A stretch of DNA of 64,000 nucleotides from Candidatus Paceibacter sp. (GTDB lineage Bacteria > Patescibacteria > ABY1 > S139-126): contig DYGA01000005.1 of the NCBI GenBank assembly GCA_020724865.1, forward strand, positions 6,606 to 70,605, given 5' to 3'. How positions within the stretch are numbered: position 1 is the stretch's first letter; each line of letters starts with the position of its first letter. The notes under the pieces are model-generated. The model had not been told where the DNA came from. It saw only the letters and a program-made list of their open reading frames with translations, and ran no database searches. Made by a program: the position numbers and the translations under genes. This document shows, piece by piece, positions 17,158-24,370 of the stretch.

Positions 17158-17434
17158 TGTATTAATCATTTGTTCTCAAAAAAATAAAATTTTTTACTGG
17201 TTTCTGCTTTGAACGAGCAGGGCGGCGGGGCTACACTTCGGCTCGAGTGCGGCGGAAGGGGGGGGGGGGGGGGGAGGAATTCCGACGTGTTAGGACGGCT
17301 AGTTTTGTTCAGGAATTTAGGATAAAATGAGTTCAAATGGTATTGTAAAGACACACTAAAATTTTACTTGTAAATTTATTGATTTTTCGTGTTAGTAGTT
17401 GAAATATTAATTTAATTTTTAAAAAGAGCAATTT
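17158..17434. other. Gene-free stretch with a GC-rich patch and a 17-G homopolymer
   Basis: No convincing gene is seen here. Bases 17213-17300 are strikingly GC-rich for this genome and contain an uninterrupted run of 17 G at 17258-17274, flanked by CTCGAG and GGAATTCC. Any protein read through it is a Pro-rich low-complexity string on the minus strand. It may be a mis-assembled or library-derived insert, or a true homopolymer tract. Confidence 0.6.
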
Positions 17435-17593
17435 ATGAAAGACAATAGCCAAAAATTATATGAATGCCCTGAATGTCATTTGAAATATAAAGATAAAGAG
17501 TGGGCGGAAAAATGCGAAATATGGTGCCGCAAAAATCACAGTTGTAATTTGGAAATTACCGCTCAAGCCGAAAAGTCAGGAGAAGATGGTTAA
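17435..17593 (+). CDS. Small Cys-rich putative zinc-ribbon protein (52 aa)
   Basis: The 52-residue product begins MKDNSQKLYECPECHLKY. It contains CPEC followed by Cys-x6-Cys in EKCEIWCRKNHSC, enough for one metal site. The ending is acidic and soluble. I recognise the pattern as a small conserved hypothetical protein but know no function for it. It stands alone, with a long imperfect hairpin and a terminator after it. A role in metal handling is only a guess. Confidence 0.7.
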   Translation: MKDNSQKLYECPECHLKYKDKEWAEKCEIWCRKNHSCNLEITAQAEKSGEDG

Positions 17594-17597
17594 AATC

Positions 17598-17706
17598 ATG
17601 ACACAACAATAATTTGTTATATACTGCAAATTTTCCAAGAAATTTTAGCAGAGACAGTGATTTTTGACGGATAATTATTTTTTTAAATTATATTATTGTG
17701 TCCAAT
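17598..17706 (+). other. Long imperfect hairpin in the 3' region of the small zinc-ribbon gene
   Basis: GACACAACAATAATTT near 17600 can pair, with a small bulge, to AAATTATATTATTGTGTC ending near 17702. Inside it, CTGCAAATTT and AAATTTTAGCAG form a second stem. It precedes a terminator and so would lie at the 3' end of the upstream transcript, not in the leader of the antiporter gene. It may be a processed small RNA or only an AT-rich fold. Confidence 0.3.
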
Positions 17707-17721
17707 AAATAAACCACAAAT

Positions 17722-17747
17722 ACACCTTATTTATCAGGTGTTTTTTA
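17722..17747 (+). terminator. Intrinsic terminator upstream of the NhaD-like gene
   Basis: ACACCT and AGGTGT flank an 8-nt loop and are followed by six T. It ends transcription from the zinc-ribbon gene. Confidence 0.8.
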
Positions 17748-17775
17748 TTGACAAAATTAATTATTTTGTTAGCAT
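17748..17775 (+). promoter_or_regulatory. Promoter of the NhaD-like antiporter gene
   Basis: TTGACA (17748-17753), a 16-nt spacer and TAGCAT (17770-17775) directly follow the terminator. A strong GGAGG Shine-Dalgarno at 17825-17829 decides the TTG start at 17836. Confidence 0.6.
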
Positions 17776-17835
17776 AAGTAAATTGCGATCTTTAATAATT
17801 AACAAATATCATTCATAAATTTATGGAGGTCACTC

Positions 17836-19221
17836 TTGGAAACTGTATCTTTTTCTTGGCTGGTCATATTGCCTTTTGCTCTAATGTTGAGCATTATTGC
17901 CATTTTTCCTTTATGGAAAAAAACTGCCCATCGTTGGGAAAAAAATTCCTTTAAGTTATTGTTGGCTTTATTGTTGGGAATCCCTGTAGCAGTTTGGATG
18001 TTGATAATAGGTCAAACAGAATCAGTTATTCACGCCCTAGTTGAATATGGTCAATTTATCATATTACTCACAACCTTATTTGTTATTTCTGGTAATGTTT
18101 TTTTGCAAGGCGATATTGAAGCCACTCCCATAACCAATGTTAAATTTTTAGCTGTTGGGGGGATCCTGGCTTCTTTTATTGGCACTACCGGTGCGGCAAT
18201 GATTCTGATTAGACCATTGTTAAATACCAATAAGGAAAGAAAGTATGTTGTGCATACGGTTATATTTTTTATTTTTATTGTCGCCAATTGTGGCGGACTG
18301 CTGACACCCCTTGGTGATCCGCCTTTATTTTTAGGAATGTTACGAGGGGTTCCGTTTAGCTGGACTTTTAGTTTATGGTCAGAATGGTTGTTTGTAGTTG
18401 GAGTTTTATTGCTGTTATATTTTTTAATGGATAATTATTATTATAGTTTGGAACCGACCAGTAATATTGTTAAAGATCAAACTCACATTCTGCCGATTAA
18501 ATTGGTTGGAAAAAGAAATTTACTTCTTTTGTTGGGGGTAGTTCTGTCGGTAGCATTTTTGCCGTCAATTGATTTAACTGCATATCATCACAGTCATAAT
18601 TTATCAGCACTTTTACCGGTTCGGGAAATTATTATGGGAATACTTATATTTTTATCGTTACGCGGTCCGCAGGTGGCTCGTCAGCAAAATGAATTTAATT
18701 ATCACGCTATTCAAGAGGTAGCCGCTTTATTTATTGGTATATTTTTAACTATGATTCCCGCTTTGATGTATCTGCGTCAGGTAGCACCGACTCTTCCTTT
18801 GAATGAAGTTACTTTTTTTATTTTTACCGGTGGTTTAAGTTCAGTTTTAGATAATGCGCCAACTTATCTGACTTTTTTTGAGATGGCCCAAGCCATGGGC
18901 GGAAATCCGAGTGTAGCTGGTGTTTATGAACCTTATTTGATTTCCATTTCATTGGGAGCGGTTTTCTGTGGAGCTATGACTTATATTGGCAACGGACCTA
19001 ATTTTATGGTTAAAGCTATAGCTGAAGAAAGAAAGATAGCCATGCCTTCATTTATTGGTTATTTAAAATGGTCAGTGACTATTTTGGTACCTTTATTTTC
19101 TGTTTTGGTAATGATATTTATTGTTGGTGGTTGGTGGGCTGTGGTTGGCTCTAGTATCTTAGCTTTGTATGTATTGTTCTTTTTATATCTAAATTATTTT
19201 AAAAAAACAGCTTTGGTTTAA
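17836..19221 (+). CDS. NhaD/ArsB-family sodium:proton antiporter-like membrane protein
   Basis: The 461-residue protein has about 11-12 membrane segments and belongs to the ion transporter superfamily that includes NhaD, ArsB and CitM. Supporting motifs are IGTTGAAMILIRPLL (about residues 116-130), NCGGLLTPLGDPPLFLGML and SSVLDNAPTYLTFFEMAQ. The last is the second re-entrant region with conserved Asp-Asn. The start is TTG, fixed by a good Shine-Dalgarno 6 nt upstream. Na+/H+ exchange is the most likely role, but the substrate cannot be proven from sequence. Confidence 0.88.
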   Translation: METVSFSWLVILPFALMLSIIAIFPLWKKTAHRWEKNSFKLLLALLLGIPVAVWMLIIGQTESVIHALVEYGQFIILLTTLFVISGNVFLQGDIEATPITNVKFLAVGGILASFIGTTGAAMILIRPLLNTNKERKYVVHTVIFFIFIVANCGGLLTPLGDPPLFLGMLRGVPFSWTFSLWSEWLFVVGVLLLLYFLMDNYYYSLEPTSNIVKDQTHILPIKLVGKRNLLLLLGVVLSVAFLPSIDLTAYHHSHNLSALLPVREIIMGILIFLSLRGPQVARQQNEFNYHAIQEVAALFIGIFLTMIPALMYLRQVAPTLPLNEVTFFIFTGGLSSVLDNAPTYLTFFEMAQAMGGNPSVAGVYEPYLISISLGAVFCGAMTYIGNGPNFMVKAIAEERKIAMPSFIGYLKWSVTILVPLFSVLVMIFIVGGWWAVVGSSILALYVLFFLYLNYFKKTALV

Positions 19222-19226
19222 TATTT

Positions 19227-19254
19227 GCCCTGATTTACGTCAGGGCTTTTTTAT
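19227..19254 (+). terminator. Intrinsic terminator after the NhaD-like gene
   Basis: GCCCTGA and TCAGGGC form a hairpin with a 6-nt loop, followed by TTTTTTATT. Confidence 0.88.
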
Positions 19255-19298
19255 TACTTAATAGATTATATGTTATACTTTAGTAAATAAGTATTTTT

Positions 19299-22061
19299 AT
19301 GGATAAATCTGTTTTACAAAAAGATTTTCATAGTTTGGCTGCGTCTGAAGTGATGCAGTTATTGGAAACTTCAATTTATGGCTTATCTGCCCCAGAAGCC
19401 AAAGTTAGACAAGAAATTTTTGGCGCCAATATCTTGCCTGAAGAAAAAAAAGTATCAAAGTTGTTGATGTTTTTTTCTCAATTCAATAGTTTATTAGTTT
19501 ATTTATTGTTGGCAGCGGCTGCATTGTCTTTTTATTTTGATCACTTGGTGGATGCTATAGTAATTTTTGTTGTTGTTTTATTTAATGCCATCTTTGGATT
19601 TGTACAGGAGTATCGTTCTGAAAAAGCTATAGCCGCATTGAAAAAATTAGTTAAAGATACCATAAGAATAATTCGAGCTGGTCAGCAAATTGAAGTTGAT
19701 ATTGCTGAATTAGTGCCGGGAGATGTAATGTTGATAGCTGAAGGCGACAAAATTCCTGCTGATGGACGAGTGATTGAGGCAAAAAATTTATTGGTCAACG
19801 AAGCATCATTAACTGGTGAATCAATGCCGCAGCGGAAAATAATTGAGCCAGTAAAAATAAAAACTATTTTGCAGGAACGTGAAAATATGGTTTATAGCGG
19901 CACGGTGGTGGTATCGGGTGAAGGTAAAATAGTAATCACTGCTACCGGCGTTGATACTGAGCTAGGAAAAATAGCCATTCAAGTACAAAGTTCCAGTCGA
20001 GGTAAAAGTCATTTTATGGATAAAGTTGATCAATTAGGTAAACAACTGGCTATTCTTGCTATAGTTGGTTCATTGTTAGTAGTATTAATCGGCTGGTTCA
20101 ATAATTTTACCTGGTTTGATCTGCTGTTATTTGGTATTGCTTCAGCAGTATCGGGTATTCCTGAAGGATTGCCAGTTGTTTTGGTGGTAGTATTGGCGAT
20201 TGGTGTTCAACGGATGGCTAAACGTCGCGCAATTGTTAAACACTTAGCTTCGGTTGAACCTTTGGGTATGGTTGATGTAATTTGTACTGACAAAACCGGA
20301 ACTTTAACAAAAAATATAATGACAGTGACAAATATTTTTTATGGTGGCAAGACCGTAGCATTGACCGGGACAGGTTATAAGTTGCAAGGTGATTTTTGGT
20401 TTGATGGAGCTAAAATTGTGCCTTTGACTGATCCGTGGTTATCACGAATGTTGATAGCTGGTTCAATTGTTCATCATTCCTCTTTGGTTTTAAAAACGGA
20501 TGAGGAAAATAAAGATGAAACCATAGAAGTCGTAGGTGATCCAACAGAGGTAGCTTTGCTGATAGCTGCTCACAAAGCCGGACTTAGTAAAGAACAATTG
20601 TTGATAGATAATAAAGTTGTTGACAATTTGCCTTTTAGTTCAGATTATAAATTTCAAGCCGCTTTGGTTAGTAGTAAATTAACTGGTAATTCTGAAGAAA
20701 AAAACATATATGCAATTGGCGCTTTAGAAACCTTATTGCCTCGTTGTAAAAAAGTGTTGTGGCAAGGCGAGGAGAAAAAAATCAGTGACGAATTGTTAAA
20801 TGAATACAAAAAAAATCATAAAAAGTTAGCCCAAGAAGGTTATCGGATTATTGCTATGGCATATCGTCAAATCAACGAAGAAAAAAATAAACTCAACGAA
20901 ATAAACCATGATGATGTTACGGGACTTACGTTACTAGGTTTATTTGCAATTATTGATCCTCCGCGAGAAGAGGTAAAAGCCGCCATTGAGTTGTGTCAGC
21001 GGGCTGGTATCAGAGTGGTTATGATTACCGGTGATAATATTGATACCGCCTTGGCTATAGGTAAACAAATTGGTTTAATTGATAAAAAATCTGATCGTAA
21101 TTATGTTTATACTGATCTGGAAATTGTTGATTATAATGATAAACAATTTTCTGAGTTAGCAAAAAATGTAAAAATTTTAGCTAGGGTTTCTCCAACAACT
21201 AAAATGCGTTTAGTTAAAGAGTTGCAAGCAGCTGGTCATACAGTGGCTATGACTGGTGATGGTGTAAATGATGCCCCAGCCTTGCAACAGGCGGATATTG
21301 GTGTAGCCATGGGTAAAGTAGGCACTGATGTAGCCAGAGAGGCTGCGGAAATAGTTTTAACCGACGATAATTTTGCTTCATTAGTAAGTGCTGTAGAGGA
21401 AGGAAGGGCAGTGTTTAATAATGTCAGGCGCACCTCGGCATTTTTGGTTACTACCAATGTGGCAGAGTTTTTAACTTTAATAGTTATGTTGTTATTGGGT
21501 GTCGGTATGCCTTTGCTCCCCATTCAGATTTTATGGTTAAATTTGGTGACTGATGGTTTTGCTGGTATTTCATTAGCTACAGAAAAAACTCATGGGGATG
21601 TTTTACATCGCGCACCATTTCCTCGAAATACTAAAATTTTAAATAAAGAAGTTTTTGATTTGATTTTTATCGTTGGCGTACTAATGGTTATGTGTGCAGT
21701 AGTTATAGGTTATCCGTTATTGAAAGCAGGACTTTATGAATATGGTCGTAGTTTAATTTTTGCTAGTATGTCGCTTTTACAATTATGGAATGTCTATAAT
21801 TTACGCTCAATGAACAAATCTGTTTGGCGTGTAGGTTGGTTTAATAATAAATATATAAATTTTGGAGTTTTAGCTTCATTGGTTTTGATGTTGGTGGTAT
21901 TATATGTGCCTTTTTTACAAAAAGCATTTTCTTTTGTTTCTTTGACCGTCAAGGATTGGTTAATAATTATTCCTTTAACATTTTCAGTTATAGTCGGAGT
22001 AGAGATATATAAATATTTTAAATTTTATGATAAACGTTTATTTAAAAAGAGTGATGCTTGA
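19299..22061 (+). CDS. P2-type (Ca2+-ATPase-like) cation-transporting P-type ATPase
   Basis: This ATP-driven pump has 920 residues. In order it shows: an N-terminal cation-ATPase domain (residues 1-70), TM1-2, actuator motif SLTGES, PEGLP in TM4, phosphorylation site DKTGT with Asp331, MTGDGVNDAPAL hinge, and six C-terminal TM segments including LWLNLVTDG in TM6. PEGLP plus NLVTDG are features of SERCA/PMCA-type Ca2+ pumps and of related Na+ pumps, so the ion is uncertain. It is monocistronic, with a new promoter starting at its stop codon. Confidence 0.93.
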   Translation: MDKSVLQKDFHSLAASEVMQLLETSIYGLSAPEAKVRQEIFGANILPEEKKVSKLLMFFSQFNSLLVYLLLAAAALSFYFDHLVDAIVIFVVVLFNAIFGFVQEYRSEKAIAALKKLVKDTIRIIRAGQQIEVDIAELVPGDVMLIAEGDKIPADGRVIEAKNLLVNEASLTGESMPQRKIIEPVKIKTILQERENMVYSGTVVVSGEGKIVITATGVDTELGKIAIQVQSSSRGKSHFMDKVDQLGKQLAILAIVGSLLVVLIGWFNNFTWFDLLLFGIASAVSGIPEGLPVVLVVVLAIGVQRMAKRRAIVKHLASVEPLGMVDVICTDKTGTLTKNIMTVTNIFYGGKTVALTGTGYKLQGDFWFDGAKIVPLTDPWLSRMLIAGSIVHHSSLVLKTDEENKDETIEVVGDPTEVALLIAAHKAGLSKEQLLIDNKVVDNLPFSSDYKFQAALVSSKLTGNSEEKNIYAIGALETLLPRCKKVLWQGEEKKISDELLNEYKKNHKKLAQEGYRIIAMAYRQINEEKNKLNEINHDDVTGLTLLGLFAIIDPPREEVKAAIELCQRAGIRVVMITGDNIDTALAIGKQIGLIDKKSDRNYVYTDLEIVDYNDKQFSELAKNVKILARVSPTTKMRLVKELQAAGHTVAMTGDGVNDAPALQQADIGVAMGKVGTDVAREAAEIVLTDDNFASLVSAVEEGRAVFNNVRRTSAFLVTTNVAEFLTLIVMLLLGVGMPLLPIQILWLNLVTDGFAGISLATEKTHGDVLHRAPFPRNTKILNKEVFDLIFIVGVLMVMCAVVIGYPLLKAGLYEYGRSLIFASMSLLQLWNVYNLRSMNKSVWRVGWFNNKYINFGVLASLVLMLVVLYVPFLQKAFSFVSLTVKDWLIIIPLTFSVIVGVEIYKYFKFYDKRLFKKSDA

Positions 22062-22085
22062 CCGAGTAAAAAATTTTGCTATAAT
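22058..22085 (+). promoter_or_regulatory. Near-consensus promoter ahead of the Asn leader and tRNA-Asn
   Basis: TTGACC (22058-22063), a 16-nt spacer and a perfect TATAAT (22080-22085) overlap the end of the ATPase gene. The predicted transcription start (about 22092) coincides with the ATG of the small leader ORF. Confidence 0.7.
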
Positions 22086-22091
22086 TCGTAT

Positions 22092-22145
22092 ATGGTTAAA
22101 CAAATATTAAATAATAATAATAATAATTTTTTAGAACGTCCTTAG
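22092..22145 (+). CDS. Putative 17-aa Asn-rich leader peptide (six consecutive Asn codons)
   Basis: The frame reads MVKQILNNNNNNFLERP and then TAG. All six Asn codons are AAT. The ATG sits about 6 nt after the -10 box, so the message would be leaderless. The stop codon lies inside CCTTAGGA (22140-22147), which is complementary to the loop of the downstream terminator-like hairpin. This layout matches classical leader-peptide attenuation, and the next gene is tRNA-Asn. The alternative is a chance (AAT)n microsatellite. Confidence 0.4.
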   Translation: MVKQILNNNNNNFLERP

Positions 22146-22200
22146 GAGTACGGAAATTTTGTTTTATTTTAAAACCGGCTTCCTAAGGGCCGGATATTTT
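22140..22200 (+). promoter_or_regulatory. Attenuator-like structure upstream of tRNA-Asn
   Basis: CCGGC (22175-22179) pairs with GCCGG (22189-22193) to form a terminator-like hairpin followed by ATATTTTATTT. TCCTAAGG in its loop (22181-22188) is an exact complement of CCTTAGGA at 22140-22147, which overlaps the end of the Asn-rich ORF. The two pairings compete, so ribosome position on the leader could decide the fold. The T-tract is imperfect. Confidence 0.4.
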
Positions 22201-22353
22201 ATTTGTAACTGGTTCAAGATTTATAAGTTTTAAAGGTAGAATATTTATCCCGCCTAGCTGGCTGCAAAGATTAATACAAAGAAGTTTTAGTTTTAAATAC
22301 CGTGTTGTTAATCCCGCGACCGCGGGATCGCTTGTCCGCCCTGTTACTTTTGT
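22201..22353. other. Non-coding stretch between attenuator and tRNA-Asn
   Basis: No gene is seen. AAAGGTAGAA at about 22232-22241 repeats a D-arm word of the following tRNA-Asn. ATCCCGCG-AC-CGCGGGAT at 22311-22328 is a near-perfect palindrome, followed by the GC-rich words CGCTTGTCCGCC that resemble those around the tRNA-Thr at 40.2 kb. Confidence 0.4.
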
Positions 22354-22428
22354 TGCCGAGTAGTTCAAAGGTAGAACGCTACGCTGTTAACGTAGATGTT
22401 GCAGGTTCGAGTCCTGCCTCGGCAGCCA
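22354..22428 (+). tRNA. tRNA-Asn (anticodon GTT), CCA encoded
   Basis: The acceptor TGCCGAG pairs with CTCGGCA, the anticodon loop CTGTTAA lies between CTACG and CGTAG, and the T-arm GCAGG-TTCGAGT-CCTGC is perfect. The 3' CCA is encoded. It lies about 260 nt downstream of the promoter and Asn-rich leader described above. Confidence 0.96.
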
Positions 22429-22609
22429 TAGTAACGGGGTGAATTCAAGCTCTAGCAGTCAATTTTGCGGGATAATATTTTTATATTGCAGTTTGTCACA
22501 CTTTACGCGTAAGATGGCATGAAAGTCTACCTTGAGGGTTAAGCTAAATAAAATTGAATTGTTGGTCTATTATTTTGCCCAAAATCAAAACAACACTTAT
22601 AGTGAAGAT

Positions 22610-22954
22610 ATGAGATTAATTATTTCTAAATATTACCCAGCACTATTTTGGATTAGCGTGATAATTAGCGCTGTGCTTTTGTTTATGCCAGGAGGCACTG
22701 AACCAGGGCTTCCTTATGTTGATAAGGTGGCTCATTTTTTATTGTTTGGTTGGTTGAGTTTATTGGGACTTAAAACTTATCAGCGCGTATTTATTATTAT
22801 TTCCAGTTTAATCGTTTATACAGTGCTAGCAGAATTTATCCAGTATTATTTTGTGACCAATCGAGGTTTGGAATTTATGGATGCGGTGATGGGGATAGTG
22901 GGGATTGTGGTGGGGTGGTTTTTTTATAATCGTAAGTTTCTTAATCATAATTAA
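22610..22954 (+). CDS. VanZ-like membrane protein
   Basis: The 114-residue product has four hydrophobic segments. The VanZ pattern is visible in DKVAHFLLFGWLSLLG and the later AEFIQYYFVTNRGLEFMDAV region, which carries the conserved polar residues of the third and fourth helices. VanZ proteins are linked to teicoplanin resistance and to envelope functions, but most have no known role. I use the ATG at 22610; an upstream TTG at 22532 would add 26 residues without support. Confidence 0.78.
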   Translation: MRLIISKYYPALFWISVIISAVLLFMPGGTEPGLPYVDKVAHFLLFGWLSLLGLKTYQRVFIIISSLIVYTVLAEFIQYYFVTNRGLEFMDAVMGIVGIVVGWFFYNRKFLNHN

Positions 22955-22962
22955 TCTATAAT

Positions 22963-23073
22963 TTGAATAATTATAATTATTAATTACTAATAACTAATTA
23001 CTAATCAATGATTTATTTAAAAATTAAACAATTAATAGATTCATTAAAAATTAGTAATTAAAGATTAATAATT
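22963..23073. repeat. AT-rich TTAGTAATTA-type intergenic repeat block
   Basis: Several copies of ATTACTAATAACTAATTAC-like words and their complements are packed in about 110 nt between VanZ and the ZIP gene. The same words occur at 16972-17010, 49405-49497, 50660-50775 and 61916-61938. Copies in both orientations can form AT-only stems. Confidence 0.5.
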
Positions 23074-23074
23074 A

Positions 23075-23106
23075 AAAAACCCCGAAATTAATTTCGGGGT
23101 TTTTAC
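23075..23106. terminator. Bidirectional intrinsic terminator between VanZ and ZIP genes
   Basis: The hairpin ACCCCGAAAT-TA-ATTTCGGGGT is flanked by A-rich and T-rich sides, so it can serve both the plus-strand VanZ gene and the convergent minus-strand ZIP gene. Confidence 0.88.
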
Positions 23107-23123
23107 TATATTCCAGGTTCTAT

Positions 23124-23891
23124 TTAGTGTCCATGCGGCGCTAAGGTTGTAACCAGATAAATTATTAATATTCCTAGTATTAGCCAGACAGATTGCCAAG
23201 CAATATATTTTTTATTGGTTTCATGGTGCAATTCGGGCATGATATCGGCCATAGCTAGATAAAGAAACCCGCCACCAGCAATAGCTAAAAGATAGGGGAT
23301 AGTATTTTCGACAGTTATAGCAAAATAATATGTTGTTATTCCACCAAATATCGCTATTAAACCAGAAAAAAAATTCCACCATAAGGCTTTGGCTTTGGTA
23401 AATCCAGAATAAATAAGTATTCCAAAATCGGCTATTTCCTGGGGAATTTCATGTAAGGTGATAACCAAAGTTGTTATAATTCCTAAACTGGGATTGATTA
23501 AAAAGCTGGTAGCAATTAAAGCACCGTCCACAAAATTGTGAATACCATCGCCAATAAGATTTATGTAACCAATTGATTTATTATTGTGAGCATGATGAGG
23601 ACCATGACAATGACAGTGGTGCCAATGTAAATATTTTTCAATCAGGAAAAAAGCCAAAATTGATAGTAAGATAATTGCCGAAAGTAAATCAGCTTCAATT
23701 TCTGTTTCCTGATGGCTAAAAAGTTCTGGAAAAATTCCAAAAAATACTGCTCCCAATAATGCTCCAGCTGCTAAACTAATTGTGATGCGGTTAAAAATTG
23801 GGTGATCAACTTTTGCTAAGAGTAAAATACCAGTAAAAGAAATAATACTGACAGCAAAGGTAGCGAGAATGATTTGCAATAAAAGTGACAT
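23124..23891 (-). CDS. ZIP-family divalent metal transporter
   Basis: ZIP proteins import Zn2+ or related metals. The 255-residue protein has about eight hydrophobic segments. A His-rich loop (HWHHCHCHGPHHAHNN, about residues 89-104) lies between TM3 and TM4. The ZIP signature helices contain GDGIHNFVDGALIA and HEIPQEIADFGIL, with the metal-binding His, Asn, Asp and Glu. It follows the Fur-family regulator by 4 nt and is almost surely co-transcribed with it, which points to zinc. Confidence 0.93.
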   Translation of the reverse strand: MSLLLQIILATFAVSIISFTGILLLAKVDHPIFNRITISLAAGALLGAVFFGIFPELFSHQETEIEADLLSAIILLSILAFFLIEKYLHWHHCHCHGPHHAHNNKSIGYINLIGDGIHNFVDGALIATSFLINPSLGIITTLVITLHEIPQEIADFGILIYSGFTKAKALWWNFFSGLIAIFGGITTYYFAITVENTIPYLLAIAGGGFLYLAMADIMPELHHETNKKYIAWQSVWLILGILIIYLVTTLAPHGH

Positions 23892-23895
23892 AGTA

Positions 23896-24267
23896 TTAAT
23901 GACAATGATTACATAGACCGCTCAAAATTAACTGGTGGGAGATATTTGTAAAATTTTTGATTTTATATTTGTGGTTACAAGGCAAACATTCGGTGCGACC
24001 GCATCTTTGGCAAACAATGTGGTGGTGAATTTTTTTATCTAAGTAGTAAAAGGTTTCGTTATTAATAATTTCTTGAAAAATAATTTTTAGATTGGTTAAA
24101 AGTTTGAGATTGCGATAAATTGATACCAAATCAATTTGAGGTAAATATTGATAAATCTGTTTAGCTGATAGAGGAGTTTTGTATTTTTTTAAAACTTCTA
24201 AGATTAGTTGTCTAGGTGTGGTAATTTTGAAACCAGCTTGTTTTAATTTTAATTCTTGGTTAGTCAT
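23896..24267 (-). CDS. Fur-family metalloregulator, probably Zur-like
   Basis: The 123-residue protein has an N-terminal winged helix (GFKITTPRQLILEVL; recognition helix DLVSIYRNLKLL) and a C-terminal dimerisation domain. HHHIVCQRCGRTECLPC and LCNHCH provide metal ligands, including the structural zinc CxxC pairs. It is the first gene of a two-gene unit with the ZIP transporter, behind a palindromic operator, so a zinc uptake repressor is the best guess. Iron- or peroxide-sensing paralogues cannot be excluded. Confidence 0.9.
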   Translation of the reverse strand: MTNQELKLKQAGFKITTPRQLILEVLKKYKTPLSAKQIYQYLPQIDLVSIYRNLKLLTNLKIIFQEIINNETFYYLDKKIHHHIVCQRCGRTECLPCNHKYKIKNFTNISHQLILSGLCNHCH

Positions 24268-24270
24268 ATT

Positions 24271-24297
24271 TATAATTGCAAATCATTTGCAATTATA
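24271..24297 (-). promoter_or_regulatory. Perfect palindromic Fur/Zur-type operator
   Basis: TATAATTGCAAAT, a central C, and ATTTGCAATTATA form a 13-bp perfect inverted repeat ending 3 nt before the start codon of the regulator. Its size and AT-rich composition fit Fur-family boxes. It overlaps the predicted transcription start, so binding should block the gene's own promoter. Confidence 0.8.
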
Positions 24298-24323
24298 TTA
24301 TTATACCTATAATAATTTGTCAA
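24295..24323 (-). promoter_or_regulatory. Promoter of the Fur-family regulator-ZIP operon
   Basis: On the minus strand, TTGACA (24323-24318), a 17-nt spacer and TAATAT (24300-24295) form a good sigma70 promoter whose -10 overlaps the palindromic operator. Confidence 0.65.
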
Positions 24324-24370
24324 AAAGTATTTAGTGGATAAGTTTTTTTTAATTTGTTAAAATAATTTAT

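Noticed and set aside
17166..17354. Minus-strand ORF with Pro-rich sequence across the G17 tract
   Set aside because: It is low-complexity, created by the G run, and has no ribosome binding site or family resemblance.
22183..22368. Minus-strand ORF of 61 codons ahead of tRNA-Asn
   Set aside because: It overlaps the tRNA and the hairpins and has no protein-like features.
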